Below are positions 18,104 through 26,409 of a stretch of DNA of 64,000 bases, piece after piece. The notes under the pieces are model-generated. The model saw only the letters and a program-made list of their open reading frames with translations. It did no database searches and had not been told where the DNA came from. Each line of letters begins with the position of its first letter. Position 1 is the first letter of the stretch. Source of the stretch: an uncultured Christensenellaceae bacterium (GTDB lineage: Bacteria > Bacillota > Clostridia > Christensenellales > Pumilibacteraceae); contig CAJULE010000004.1 of assembly GCA_910587445.1 (NCBI GenBank), positions 1 to 64,000 of the forward strand, read 5' to 3'. Position numbers and translations under genes: made by a program.

Positions 18104-21100
18104 ATGAAAAAGTCGGGAATCAAATCGGTATTGATATCGATACTTGCGATGGTTTTGGCGGCGATGTCGCTGCTGTTCGTCGCGTGCGGCGAAACGGAAG
18201 AGCCGCCCCCTGTGACAGATACGCCGAAAGCGCCCGTGTCGGTCGCCGAGGCGGGCACGGTGACGATCGTCGTAGGCAATGACGAACGCATTGTCGTCGC
18301 CGACTACATAACGGCAAACGGGAATCCCGTGACGGCAAAGTCCGATTCTGCCGATATCGCAACGGCAAAGCTCGAAAGCGGAATACTCACTATTTCGGCG
18401 GTTGCCGAGGGCGAGACGAACGTAAAGCTCTCGTGCACGGGCGCAGACGTCACGGTGGAAAAAATATTCGAAGTAAACTGCGTAGTGCGTTACACCGTCA
18501 CGGTCGACGGTGCGTCCGTCGAATACGACGGCGGTGCGGAATTTACTTTCCCCGCGGCGGCGGTTTCCGACGATGCCGACATGGAGTTCGACTATTGGTC
18601 GGTGGACGGAAAGACCGAGCGTTATGCGCCGAACGACAAAATAACGGTGAACGAAAATCTTACAGTCGTCGCCGTCTATAAGAGAAAAGCCGCGGAATCG
18701 GTTAAGACGACGGGTACTCTCGTCGTGGCGGAAGGCGCGGCGGGCGAGATAAACGTCGCAGAATACATTGTCGATCACGGCAACGAAGTGACGGTAAAAT
18801 CGTCGGATCCGAGCAAAGCCGCCGCAAGTCTCGAAGGCGGCGTAATAAAAGTGACGGGCGTAGCCGAAGGCGCGGCGAAAGTGACGGTTTCCTGCGGCGA
18901 GACTTTTGCGGAAATAACCGTTACCGTTACGGAATACGCGGGCGTCAAATACACCGTTACGCTGAACGGAACCGCCGTCGGCGAATATAAGCCGAGCGCA
19001 GAGTTTACTTTCCCTGCGGCGGTTGCTCCCGAAGATACCGACATGGAGTTCGACTATTGGTCGGTGAGCGGCAGGACCGAGCGCTATGCGCCTAACGACA
19101 AAATAGCAGTGACGGAAAATCTTGTCGTGACTGCCGTAAACAAGAGAAAAGCGCCCGAGTCCGTAAAGGCGGCGGGTACGCTCGAGCTCACATTGGGACA
19201 GAGCGGATCCATAGACGTAGCCGAGTATATCGTCACGCACGGCAATGTCGTTTCGGTAAGCGCTTCCGACCCGAGCAAGGCGACGGCAAATATCGCGGAC
19301 GATGGAACGGTTGCCGTCGAGACCTTGGCTGTCGGCGAAACGAACATAATCATCGAGTGCGGCGACGTGTCGGCAACGGTCGCGCTCACCGTATCTCCTC
19401 GCGACGAGGACGCGCCGACTTTCGGCAACGTGACGCTCGAAATCGACCTGTTCGAAAAGGAAAACGTCGCGCATAGCATATCGCCGTCGTTTGTCCCCGA
19501 AGGAAAGACGTTTGATTATTCTTACGCGGTTGCCGAAGGAGTCCCCGCAGCGTTCGAAGGCGACCTCCTTACGTATACGCCGAGCGGCGACAAGGCGCAG
19601 GATATCTTCACCGTCACCGTGACGGCGACTCCGGACGAGGGTGACGTCAAGACGGTTACATTCCAAGTGACGGTTCACATTGCCGATACCCGCCCGAGCG
19701 TTAAGGACAGCGAGCTTATACGCGTCGGCGCTCTCGATATGTTCGGATGCGATGAAAAACTCGACCTTGCCGCTAATATCGAGAATGCAGAGAACGTCTC
19801 GTCGTTCACGGTGTCCGTAGACGGCGGAGAAGCGGCTGCGAGCAAAAACGAGTTCGCGCTCTCCTCGCTTAAGTCGGTCGCAAACGGCTTGACGGAAAAG
19901 GAAATTACGCTCACCGTAAAGGCTCTGTACGGCGATAATAAATTCGCGGCGTATACCTATAAGCTGACCGTCGTCGATACGAGCGCCTATCGCGTCGTAA
20001 ACGGCGGCTTCGAAACGGGCACGCTTGAGGGCTGGACGCCCGATTGGGAGGAAGGAAAACCGATAGCCAACGTAACGAACGCCGATAAGTATTTCGATAA
20101 TGCAGAGTACGGCAAGGACGGAGAATGGCTGCTCAGCGGCGCTTGCGACTTCGCGGCAAATCCCGACAACGGAAGAGAAACGAATATGGGCACGCTCGAA
20201 AGCAGTCCGTTCACGTTGCGGCCGAATGCCGTCGTCACGTTTAAATTGGGCGGCGCGAAGAACCCGAGCACGGGTATCAAGTTCGTAACGGCGGACGGTA
20301 CGGTGCTCGCTCAGTTCTACAACACCGATATTGCGGCTAAAGAGGGCACGCTTGTGCTGTATAAGTACGCTTTCGAAAACGAGGAAGCAATCGAAAATTG
20401 CAAGGTGGTAATATACGACTATGCGACGGGAGATTGGGGACTTGTCGTAATAGATTCGATAGAGACGTACGTTCTCACAGCTCCTGCGTCCGCGGTTGAG
20501 GCGCGTAATGTCTATGCGGATAAATCCGCGCTTAAAGCGGCGATCGACAATGCTCCGAGCGAGCAGGGCGACTATACTGCGGAAACTTACAATGCGCTCA
20601 AGGCAAAAATCGAGTCGGCAAAGGCGGACCTTAACGGCGATTATATCCTGTCGACGAGAGTTGCGGAGCTTGTCGGAGAAATAGGCGACGCCGTGGCTGC
20701 ACTCGAGGTGCGTACGCCCGTAGCGAAAGCGGATACCGTCAAGTCGTTCAAGCTCGCGCCGGAGGGCACGAAGGAAATCGCAATCGCCGACTATATAGAC
20801 GATAAAGGGCTGTCCTCGCTTACCTATGCGGTCGTCTCGAGCGATACGGCGGCGGCAATCGTGAGCGAAATAGCCGACGGGAAGTTCACCGTCACGGCAA
20901 TCGCGAACGGAACGGCGCGCATAACTCTCGACGTGTTCTATAACGGCGGAACGAGCGCGGTGCTTACGGTAGAGCTTACTTTTACAGTAACGGACGCCGC
21001 CGATCCTACGCTTAAGGAAGAGAGCGTGATTGCTCGCAGTAAGCATTTAGATCTCTATGACGCGGTTAATAAGGACGAAACGGAAATAGACTTTACGCAG

Positions 21101-22489
21101 TTCTTGGATAATCCCGCGTCGGTCGAACTCTCGTTTACGGCAACGCAAAAGATAGGCGACGGGGAGGCGGAGAGCATAACTCTTTCCGACGGCAAGTATA
21201 CTTTGGCTTTCGGAAGCTATACCGATGATTATACGGCGATCGTGTTCGACGTGATTGTCGGATACAACATCACCGAGGCAAAGACGCTTGAATTCTCCTA
21301 TACGCTCTATGTGCGCGATACGCGTGCGTACAGAGTGCAAAACGGCGGCTTCGAAGACGCAGACGATGCTATGGCGGGCTGGAGCGTTACGGGCGGCATG
21401 GGCGCGGTATCTTCCGCCGACACCTATTGGGAAGGCATAGAGTTCGGCAAGGACGGCGAAAAGTTCTTTATGGGCAACGAGAATAAAGGCGAAGGCTATC
21501 GCGGCGAGCTCGTAAGCCCCGAGTTCACTGTGGGCGGCAGCGGCTTCGTGACCTTCCGTCTGGGGGCTGCGGGACACTTTACTCATCAGTACGTCGAAGT
21601 GTTGAACTCAGCAGGAAACAGGGTGCTCGCAAGATTCTATAACGTCTTATATGCCGACCGAGGCGGATTCGGCGATGAGCCGGACAAAAACAATCCGTCC
21701 AAAGTCAGCGGTCAGACGCTTATGAAGTACAAAGCCGATCTTGGCGCGTATATCGGCGAGACCGTAAAGCTTCGCATAGTCGACAATTGGGAAGTCGGCG
21801 GCTTGGGCTTCGTGATATTCGACGACCTTGTCACTTATTATGAAAACGAGAGCGACATAATTTCCGATTACACGCTTGCCGAAAACTACGTTTACGCGGT
21901 TTACAACGGCGGCTTCGAAACGGGCAATCTCGACGGCTGGTATAAAACGGGCAATATCGGCGACATAAGCAGCGGTACGGGCTATTGGGGCACTGCGGTC
22001 GGCAGCGAAATACTCTATCAGAAAGAGGGTACGTTCTTCTTCGAAGGCAGGGAAGGCAAGGTATCCGAAGGCGACGGAGAATGGAGAACGGGCACGCTTA
22101 CGAGTACGGTGTTCACCGTCGGAGGAAGCGGATATATGACCTTTTTGATGGGCGCGGCAAAGACCGCTTCCGAGCAGTACGCGGAGATCGTCGATTCGGC
22201 GGACGGAACGGTGCTCGCAAGATATACAAACAAGCTGTTCGCAGACAGAGGCGGTTTCGGAGACGAACCCGACAAAGACAACCCGTACAAAGTGAGCGCG
22301 CTCACGCTTATGAAGTACAAGGCGGATCTCAGGGCATATCTCGGCAAGACGGTGTTCGTAAGGGTGGTCGACAGCCACGTGGGCAGAGACTTCGGAATGG
22401 TTCACGTCGATAATTTCGTGACGTACTATGCGGACGCGGAAAGTATAGGAGCGGAGTACACCGCTGCGGAAAATGTATTGACGGCTTAA
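18104..22489 (+). CDS. Large lipoprotein with Ig-like repeats, FIVAR-like segment and three CBM38-like modules
   Basis: This is a 1461-residue lipoprotein (lipobox LLFVAC near residue 27). The first third alternates Ig-like (Big) domains with two copies of an InlB/Flg_new-like beta repeat containing DMEFDYWSV and TERYAPNDKI; the unit is repeated at nt ~18480 and ~18940. A further Ig/cadherin-like stretch follows. Three CBM38-like modules start near nt 19987, 21325 and 21894 with NGGFE; the last two share an insert with DRGGFGDEPDK. Between modules one and two lies a FIVAR-like helical segment (nt ~20510-20720) and another Ig-like domain. No catalytic residues are seen. It is probably a long surface stalk presenting fructan-binding modules. 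AAGGAGG lies 7 bp before the start; it ends the operon. Confidence 0.78.
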   Translation: MKKSGIKSVLISILAMVLAAMSLLFVACGETEEPPPVTDTPKAPVSVAEAGTVTIVVGNDERIVVADYITANGNPVTAKSDSADIATAKLESGILTISAVAEGETNVKLSCTGADVTVEKIFEVNCVVRYTVTVDGASVEYDGGAEFTFPAAAVSDDADMEFDYWSVDGKTERYAPNDKITVNENLTVVAVYKRKAAESVKTTGTLVVAEGAAGEINVAEYIVDHGNEVTVKSSDPSKAAASLEGGVIKVTGVAEGAAKVTVSCGETFAEITVTVTEYAGVKYTVTLNGTAVGEYKPSAEFTFPAAVAPEDTDMEFDYWSVSGRTERYAPNDKIAVTENLVVTAVNKRKAPESVKAAGTLELTLGQSGSIDVAEYIVTHGNVVSVSASDPSKATANIADDGTVAVETLAVGETNIIIECGDVSATVALTVSPRDEDAPTFGNVTLEIDLFEKENVAHSISPSFVPEGKTFDYSYAVAEGVPAAFEGDLLTYTPSGDKAQDIFTVTVTATPDEGDVKTVTFQVTVHIADTRPSVKDSELIRVGALDMFGCDEKLDLAANIENAENVSSFTVSVDGGEAAASKNEFALSSLKSVANGLTEKEITLTVKALYGDNKFAAYTYKLTVVDTSAYRVVNGGFETGTLEGWTPDWEEGKPIANVTNADKYFDNAEYGKDGEWLLSGACDFAANPDNGRETNMGTLESSPFTLRPNAVVTFKLGGAKNPSTGIKFVTADGTVLAQFYNTDIAAKEGTLVLYKYAFENEEAIENCKVVIYDYATGDWGLVVIDSIETYVLTAPASAVEARNVYADKSALKAAIDNAPSEQGDYTAETYNALKAKIESAKADLNGDYILSTRVAELVGEIGDAVAALEVRTPVAKADTVKSFKLAPEGTKEIAIADYIDDKGLSSLTYAVVSSDTAAAIVSEIADGKFTVTAIANGTARITLDVFYNGGTSAVLTVELTFTVTDAADPTLKEESVIARSKHLDLYDAVNKDETEIDFTQFLDNPASVELSFTATQKIGDGEAESITLSDGKYTLAFGSYTDDYTAIVFDVIVGYNITEAKTLEFSYTLYVRDTRAYRVQNGGFEDADDAMAGWSVTGGMGAVSSADTYWEGIEFGKDGEKFFMGNENKGEGYRGELVSPEFTVGGSGFVTFRLGAAGHFTHQYVEVLNSAGNRVLARFYNVLYADRGGFGDEPDKNNPSKVSGQTLMKYKADLGAYIGETVKLRIVDNWEVGGLGFVIFDDLVTYYENESDIISDYTLAENYVYAVYNGGFETGNLDGWYKTGNIGDISSGTGYWGTAVGSEILYQKEGTFFFEGREGKVSEGDGEWRTGTLTSTVFTVGGSGYMTFLMGAAKTASEQYAEIVDSADGTVLARYTNKLFADRGGFGDEPDKDNPYKVSALTLMKYKADLRAYLGKTVFVRVVDSHVGRDFGMVHVDNFVTYYADAESIGAEYTAAENVLTA

Positions 22490-22495
22490 ACGCAT

Positions 22496-22511
22496 AAAAA
22501 ATCGTTTCCAT
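22496..22511 (-). promoter_or_regulatory. Possible cre site upstream of GH32 promoter
   Basis: Read on the - strand, ATGGAAACGATTTTTT agrees with the catabolite element consensus WTGNAANCGNWWNCAW at 14 of 16 positions, failing at the CA near the end. It lies 4 bp upstream of the -35 box of the following GH32 gene. This is suggestive only; such matches occur by chance. Confidence 0.3.
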
Positions 22512-22515
22512 ACGG

Positions 22516-22544
22516 TTGACTTTGACCGTAAAGTTAAGTATAAT
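22516..22544 (+). promoter_or_regulatory. Promoter of intracellular GH32 gene
   Basis: TTGACT (22516-22521), 17-bp spacer, TATAAT (22539-22544). It separates the cytoplasmic GH32 gene from the long operon upstream, so that gene can be expressed independently. Confidence 0.8.
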
Positions 22545-22556
22545 TCAATTACAGGG

Positions 22557-22585
22557 GGCGCGCTGCGAAGTAAAAGCGGCGCGCC
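22557..22585 (+). other. GC-rich hairpin in the leader of the GH32 gene
   Basis: GGCGCGCTGC (22557-22566) can pair with GCGGCGCGCC (22576-22585), giving a 10-bp stem with one G-U pair and a 9-nt loop. It lies between the promoter and the ribosome binding site (AAGGA at about 22594-22598) and has no T-tract, so it is not a simple terminator. It may stabilise the mRNA 5' end or act as a leftover end hairpin of the operon before it. Confidence 0.5.
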
Positions 22586-22601
22586 GCCTTATTTAAGGAC
22601 T

Positions 22602-23942
22602 ATGAATAATTATTTACCTGAATTTCATATTACGGGCGAGCAAGGTTGGATTAACGATCCCAACGGTCTTGTCGTCTACAACGACGAATATCATGTATTC
22701 TTTCAATATCATCCTCACGGCGTAAAATGGGGACCCATGTATTGGGGACACGTAAAAAGCCGCGATCTCACGCATTGGGAGAGGCTGCCCATAGCTCTTT
22801 GCCCCGACGAAAACGAGGACGGCTGCTTTTCGGGCAGCGCGATAGTTTGGCGCGGCAAAATGTGGCTCATGTATACGGGATACAAGGAAAACGACGGCAG
22901 GGAGACGGTGCGGCAGCTTCAGTGTCTTGCCTCGAGCGACGACGGCGTACATTTTACCAAGCACGGAATAGTCATAGGCGAAAACGACTTGCCCGAAGAC
23001 TACTGTCCGTGGGATTTTCGCGACCCCAAGCTTTACGAGCGCGACGGAGTTTTTTATTGCGTCGTGGCGGCAAAGAAAAGAAACGGAAGGGGCAGGATAC
23101 TGCTTTTCAAATCGCATGATCTGTTTAAGTGGAAATTCGAGCTCGACCTTCTCGGCAGGGACAGCGGCGGCATAATGACGGAGTGTCCCGACTATCGTCA
23201 CGACCTCGGATTGCTCTTGTATTCCGAACAGAATCAGCCCGCGGACGGCAAAAAACATTTGAATATTCACAGTACGTTCGCACGGTTCGGACGTCTTTCC
23301 CCTAAAGGCTTCTTACACGGCGAAGACAGCGAAATCGTCGACTACGGCTTCGATTTTTACGCACCGCAGACCTTTTGCGGCGCTCCCGTCATGATAGGTT
23401 GGCTGAATATGTGGGAGCGCACGAATCCGTCCGAAAAGTTCGGCTTTTCGGGTCAGCTCTCCGTTCCGCGCAAGATAGAAATTCGCGACGGCGGCTTATA
23501 TCAAACGCCGATATTTTCGCGCAGACTCGTCAGGGAAGAAAGAGCGTTTAAAACTCTCGACGACAGACTCTTGTCCGGTTCGGTCAAGCTGTCGGCGGAA
23601 AATCTGCGCGCGTTCGATATAAAGCTCAGAAAGTACGACGGAGAATACATATCCTTTTCGCTTTGCGGCGACGAGTGGATCTTCGACCGCTCGAAAGCAG
23701 GCGAGCCCATAGTCGGCGCGGAAACCGACGACGACTCCAAAGCGGGTATTCGCCGTATGCCGCTTATCAAGAAAAAAACGTCGGAGATCGAAATTGTTTC
23801 CGATCGTTATTCCGTCGAGATTTTCGTGGACGGCAAGTCGCTGTCCTCTGCGGTCTATTCCGAGCCGGAAGCGGACGGATTGCATCTCGAGATCGATTGC
23901 GACGGCGTCACATACCGCCGCTACGACGTCGCGGAAAAGTAA
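22602..23942 (+). CDS. Cytoplasmic GH32 beta-fructosidase (sucrose-6-phosphate hydrolase/invertase type)
   Basis: This GH32 enzyme has 446 residues and no signal peptide or anchor, so it acts inside the cell. WINDPNG carries nucleophile Asp19, FRDPKLY carries Asp141 and TECPD carries acid/base Glu194; all three are intact. The size and compact two-domain form (propeller plus beta-sandwich, ending with SDRYSVEIFVDGKS) match ScrB/SacA-type invertases. Since the locus imports sugar by ABC transporter and not by PTS, the substrate is more likely unphosphorylated sucrose or oligofructosides; the released fructose would go to the fructokinase at 3432. It is driven by its own promoter. Confidence 0.9.
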   Translation: MNNYLPEFHITGEQGWINDPNGLVVYNDEYHVFFQYHPHGVKWGPMYWGHVKSRDLTHWERLPIALCPDENEDGCFSGSAIVWRGKMWLMYTGYKENDGRETVRQLQCLASSDDGVHFTKHGIVIGENDLPEDYCPWDFRDPKLYERDGVFYCVVAAKKRNGRGRILLFKSHDLFKWKFELDLLGRDSGGIMTECPDYRHDLGLLLYSEQNQPADGKKHLNIHSTFARFGRLSPKGFLHGEDSEIVDYGFDFYAPQTFCGAPVMIGWLNMWERTNPSEKFGFSGQLSVPRKIEIRDGGLYQTPIFSRRLVREERAFKTLDDRLLSGSVKLSAENLRAFDIKLRKYDGEYISFSLCGDEWIFDRSKAGEPIVGAETDDDSKAGIRRMPLIKKKTSEIEIVSDRYSVEIFVDGKSLSSAVYSEPEADGLHLEIDCDGVTYRRYDVAEK

Positions 23943-24125
23943 GCGCGGCGGTAAAACGGGAAGAGCTCGATCTGCTCTCCCGAATACATAACGCGACGAA
24001 AATAAGCAAAACTAAAGAAAAAGCCCCTTAAACGGCGGCGATATGTTTGTTTGAGATTAAGGCTTTGCGGCTGTGCGTTGCACGGCGCGCGAAAGCGGCG
24101 TATTCGGGAGGAAAGACGAGAAGAT

Positions 24126-24836
24126 ATGATTCGGATTGCGATTGTGGACGACGACGCGCGTTACCGCTCTGAAGTCGAGGGGTATATCGCACGTTACGGA
24201 AAGGAGACGGGCGAGGAGTTCGAAGTCACTTGCTTTCAAAGCGGTATGGACTTCATTACCGACTACAAGCCCGTAAACGACATAGTTTTTCTCGATATAG
24301 AAATGCCGCTCATAGACGGTATGTCCACGGCGCGTAAGCTCAGACTCGTGGACAAAGAGATATGTATCGTGTTCATCACGAAGATGTCTAAGTATGCTAT
24401 AGAAGGTTATGAGGTCAACGCTGTCGATTTTGTCGTAAAGCCCATAAAGTATTTCAATTTCACGGATAAACTGAAAAAAGCCATAGGAATTGTGCGGCGC
24501 AGAGAGGAAAAGGAACTTTTGATAAAGAGCGACGACAACTATTTCCGTGTGCTCGTATCGAAAATCAAGTACGTCGAAAAAGAAAAAAATTACCTCATTT
24601 ACCATACGGAAAACGGTGAAATACGCGAGCGCGGTACGATGGAGCGCTTACAGTCCGAGCTTGTCGGCGCGGGCTTTTCGATGTGCAACAGCGGTTGCCT
24701 CGTGAACCTTCGCGCCATATCGCAAGTGACTCCGAATTGCGTCATGATAGGAGGAGTGTCTTTGCCGCTGTCTCGCCGCAAAATCAAGGATTTCAAGGCG
24801 GATATGCTCAGTTACCTTCGCGGCTCGGCAAAATAG
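24126..24836 (+). CDS. LytTR-family response regulator (AgrA/LytR type)
   Basis: This response regulator has 236 residues. The receiver domain has the acidic cluster DDD at 8-10, phosphoacceptor Asp57 in VFLDIEMP, and the conserved Lys in VVKPI near 107. The C-terminal LytTR DNA-binding domain runs from about 135 to 232, with KIKYVEKEKNYLIYHTENGE and a final segment resembling LPLSRRKIKDFK. ATG 24126 fits the domain start; upstream in-frame sequence has no domain. The kinase gene follows within 15 bp. LytTR regulators bind direct repeats, and such a repeat lies at 26283-26323 before the next gene, so the GH3 at 26410 is the likely target. Confidence 0.9.
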   Translation: MIRIAIVDDDARYRSEVEGYIARYGKETGEEFEVTCFQSGMDFITDYKPVNDIVFLDIEMPLIDGMSTARKLRLVDKEICIVFITKMSKYAIEGYEVNAVDFVVKPIKYFNFTDKLKKAIGIVRRREEKELLIKSDDNYFRVLVSKIKYVEKEKNYLIYHTENGEIRERGTMERLQSELVGAGFSMCNSGCLVNLRAISQVTPNCVMIGGVSLPLSRRKIKDFKADMLSYLRGSAK

Positions 24837-24850
24837 AGGAGGGGCGGAAA

Positions 24851-26206
24851 GTGCTATACCAACAGCTTTTCGGAGATCTTTATTACGACATCTACGGCAA
24901 TATTTTCGCCTTCGAACTGTTCGTATGCCTTACATACTTCGTCATCTTTCAGCCGCGTCGCAAGTATTTCGAACTCCGCGCCTGTCTTAGCTTTGCGGGC
25001 TATCTTATACTCGTAAACGTCACCTGGTTTATCATACGCAGCTTCGGAGCTCATGCGCCGTACCTTACGGAAGTGTTCTTCTTTCTGTCCGCGTTCTATC
25101 TTGCGGTAGGAGTATTTTGTTCGTTTAAAACCAACCTTCTCGGCGCGGTCTACTTCGCTACGGGCGCGTATGCTTTCCAGCATATGACGTATTCGCTCAT
25201 AAACATAATACGCTCGGTCTTTGCGGTCTCCATGCCCGTATGGGCGGCGGTTGTCGTATTCGATATTCTGTTTTACGCGGTAATGGGGTGCGCATTCTTT
25301 TTTATCCTCGTCTATCCCCGAAGATACCGTTTCGGCAGCGACATATTCGACATACGCGCGTTCGTGCTGTCGCTGTTCATACTCGCGCTTTGCGTCGTAC
25401 TCTCTTCGAGCGTCGACAACATTTTCGCCGAGTACATAAAAGAGGGCGTGGAGATTGGAAGGCTCCGCATATGTTGCAGTCTCTACGCGTTTGCAGGCTG
25501 TCTGTGCGCCATAGTTTTGCAGTTCGGCTTCTTGCGGGAGAACAAGCTGTCGGGTGAAAAACGCATATTGGATCAGCTTATACGAAACGAGAAAAAGCAC
25601 CACGAGATGACGAAGGAAACGATCGGCATAATAAACGCGAAGTGCCACGATCTCAAGCACCAGATCTCACTGCTCGAGGACATAGACAACAGGGAGGCGC
25701 GCAAGGATTATGTGCGCGAGGTTGAAAATGCCATAGCCATCTACGACAGCGTTGCGGAAACGGGCAACGACACGCTCGATATAGTTATTTCCGAAAAGAG
25801 CCTCATTTGCGAAAAGAACAATATCTCCTTAAGCTGTCTCGTCGACGGAGAAAAGATAGCTTTTATGAGCACCGCCGACATAGCCGTCCTGTTCGGCAAC
25901 GCCTTCGACAACGCGATCGAAAAGGAGATTTGCGAGGAGGAGGACAGACGGTTTATAAGCGTTTCGGTGAGGGAAAGCAACGGCTTTGTGTACGTGCATA
26001 TGGACAACTATTGCAGCGTGCCGCCCGAGTTTATAGGCGGCTTGCCGCAAACGACGAAGGGCGACAAGTACTATCACGGATTCGGTACGAAGAGCATAGC
26101 CGGCATTGTCGCCAAATATTCGGGCGAGCTTTCGATGAACGTCGAAGAAGAGCGCTTCAATCTCGACATACTTTTTCCTCCGTTTGCGCTCGACGGCAGA
26201 AAATGA
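24851..26206 (+). CDS. Sensor histidine kinase, AgrC-like (GHKL)
   Basis: This is a 451-residue membrane kinase that starts at GTG 24851, preceded by AGAGGAGGGG; longer in-frame starts lie inside the regulator gene. The N-terminal half has six or seven hydrophobic helices and no large external domain, as in AgrC/peptide-sensing kinases. The cytoplasmic half has the phosphorylatable His266 in KCHDLKHQI, an N-box FGNAFDNAIE, and a GHKL G-box GFGTKSIAGI. It should phosphorylate Asp57 of the regulator at 24126. No peptide precursor or processing protease is visible next to it, so its signal is unknown; a sugar-derived or cell-surface cue is possible given the neighbours. Confidence 0.9.
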   Translation: MLYQQLFGDLYYDIYGNIFAFELFVCLTYFVIFQPRRKYFELRACLSFAGYLILVNVTWFIIRSFGAHAPYLTEVFFFLSAFYLAVGVFCSFKTNLLGAVYFATGAYAFQHMTYSLINIIRSVFAVSMPVWAAVVVFDILFYAVMGCAFFFILVYPRRYRFGSDIFDIRAFVLSLFILALCVVLSSSVDNIFAEYIKEGVEIGRLRICCSLYAFAGCLCAIVLQFGFLRENKLSGEKRILDQLIRNEKKHHEMTKETIGIINAKCHDLKHQISLLEDIDNREARKDYVREVENAIAIYDSVAETGNDTLDIVISEKSLICEKNNISLSCLVDGEKIAFMSTADIAVLFGNAFDNAIEKEICEEEDRRFISVSVRESNGFVYVHMDNYCSVPPEFIGGLPQTTKGDKYYHGFGTKSIAGIVAKYSGELSMNVEEERFNLDILFPPFALDGRK

Positions 26207-26238
26207 CGAGTTTCAATATGCACGGCATAACTTATTTT

Positions 26239-26269
26239 AAAGACCTTTCCGTATTCGGTGGGTCTTTTT
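26239..26269 (+). terminator. Rho-independent terminator after the two-component operon
   Basis: AAAGACC (26239-26245) pairs with GGTCTTT (26261-26267), and a T-run continues to 26269. It closes the regulator/kinase operon and separates it from the GH3 promoter. Confidence 0.7.
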
Positions 26270-26282
26270 CATTTGCGTTTTT

Positions 26283-26323
26283 ACCGCTTTTACCGAATTT
26301 TCGACCGCTTTAACCGAAATTTC
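26283..26323 (+). promoter_or_regulatory. Tandem direct repeat, probable LytTR binding site, at GH3 promoter
   Basis: ACCGCTTTTACCGAATTTTC (26283-26302) and ACCGCTTTAACCGAAATTTC (26304-26323) match at 18 of 20 positions and are spaced exactly 21 bp apart, two helical turns. The -10 candidate GATAAT lies at 26343-26348, so the second repeat covers the place of a -35 box, and no good -35 hexamer is present. This is the layout of an activator-dependent LytTR promoter. The LytTR regulator is encoded just upstream. Confidence 0.6.
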
Positions 26324-26409
26324 CCTTTTCGCGTGCATAAGTGATAATATTCGGGTATCAGAGTCGGGCGCGAAATGCGTTCAAAAAAATATATAAGGAG
26401 AAGGAAATA

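Noticed and set aside
18101..21046. Very long - strand open frame (981 codons) opposite the CBM38-like lipoprotein gene
   Set aside because: The + strand frame has a signal peptide, domain repeats and a ribosome site; the - frame is Arg/Tyr-rich with no domain. It is a mirror of codon bias. The same holds for long - frames at 33142-35460, 13816-15888 and 61724-63958.
24022..24065. Hairpin AAAGCC...GGCTTT before the response regulator as a riboswitch
   Set aside because: Single weak stem with a long loop and no match to a riboswitch core that I know; probably chance.
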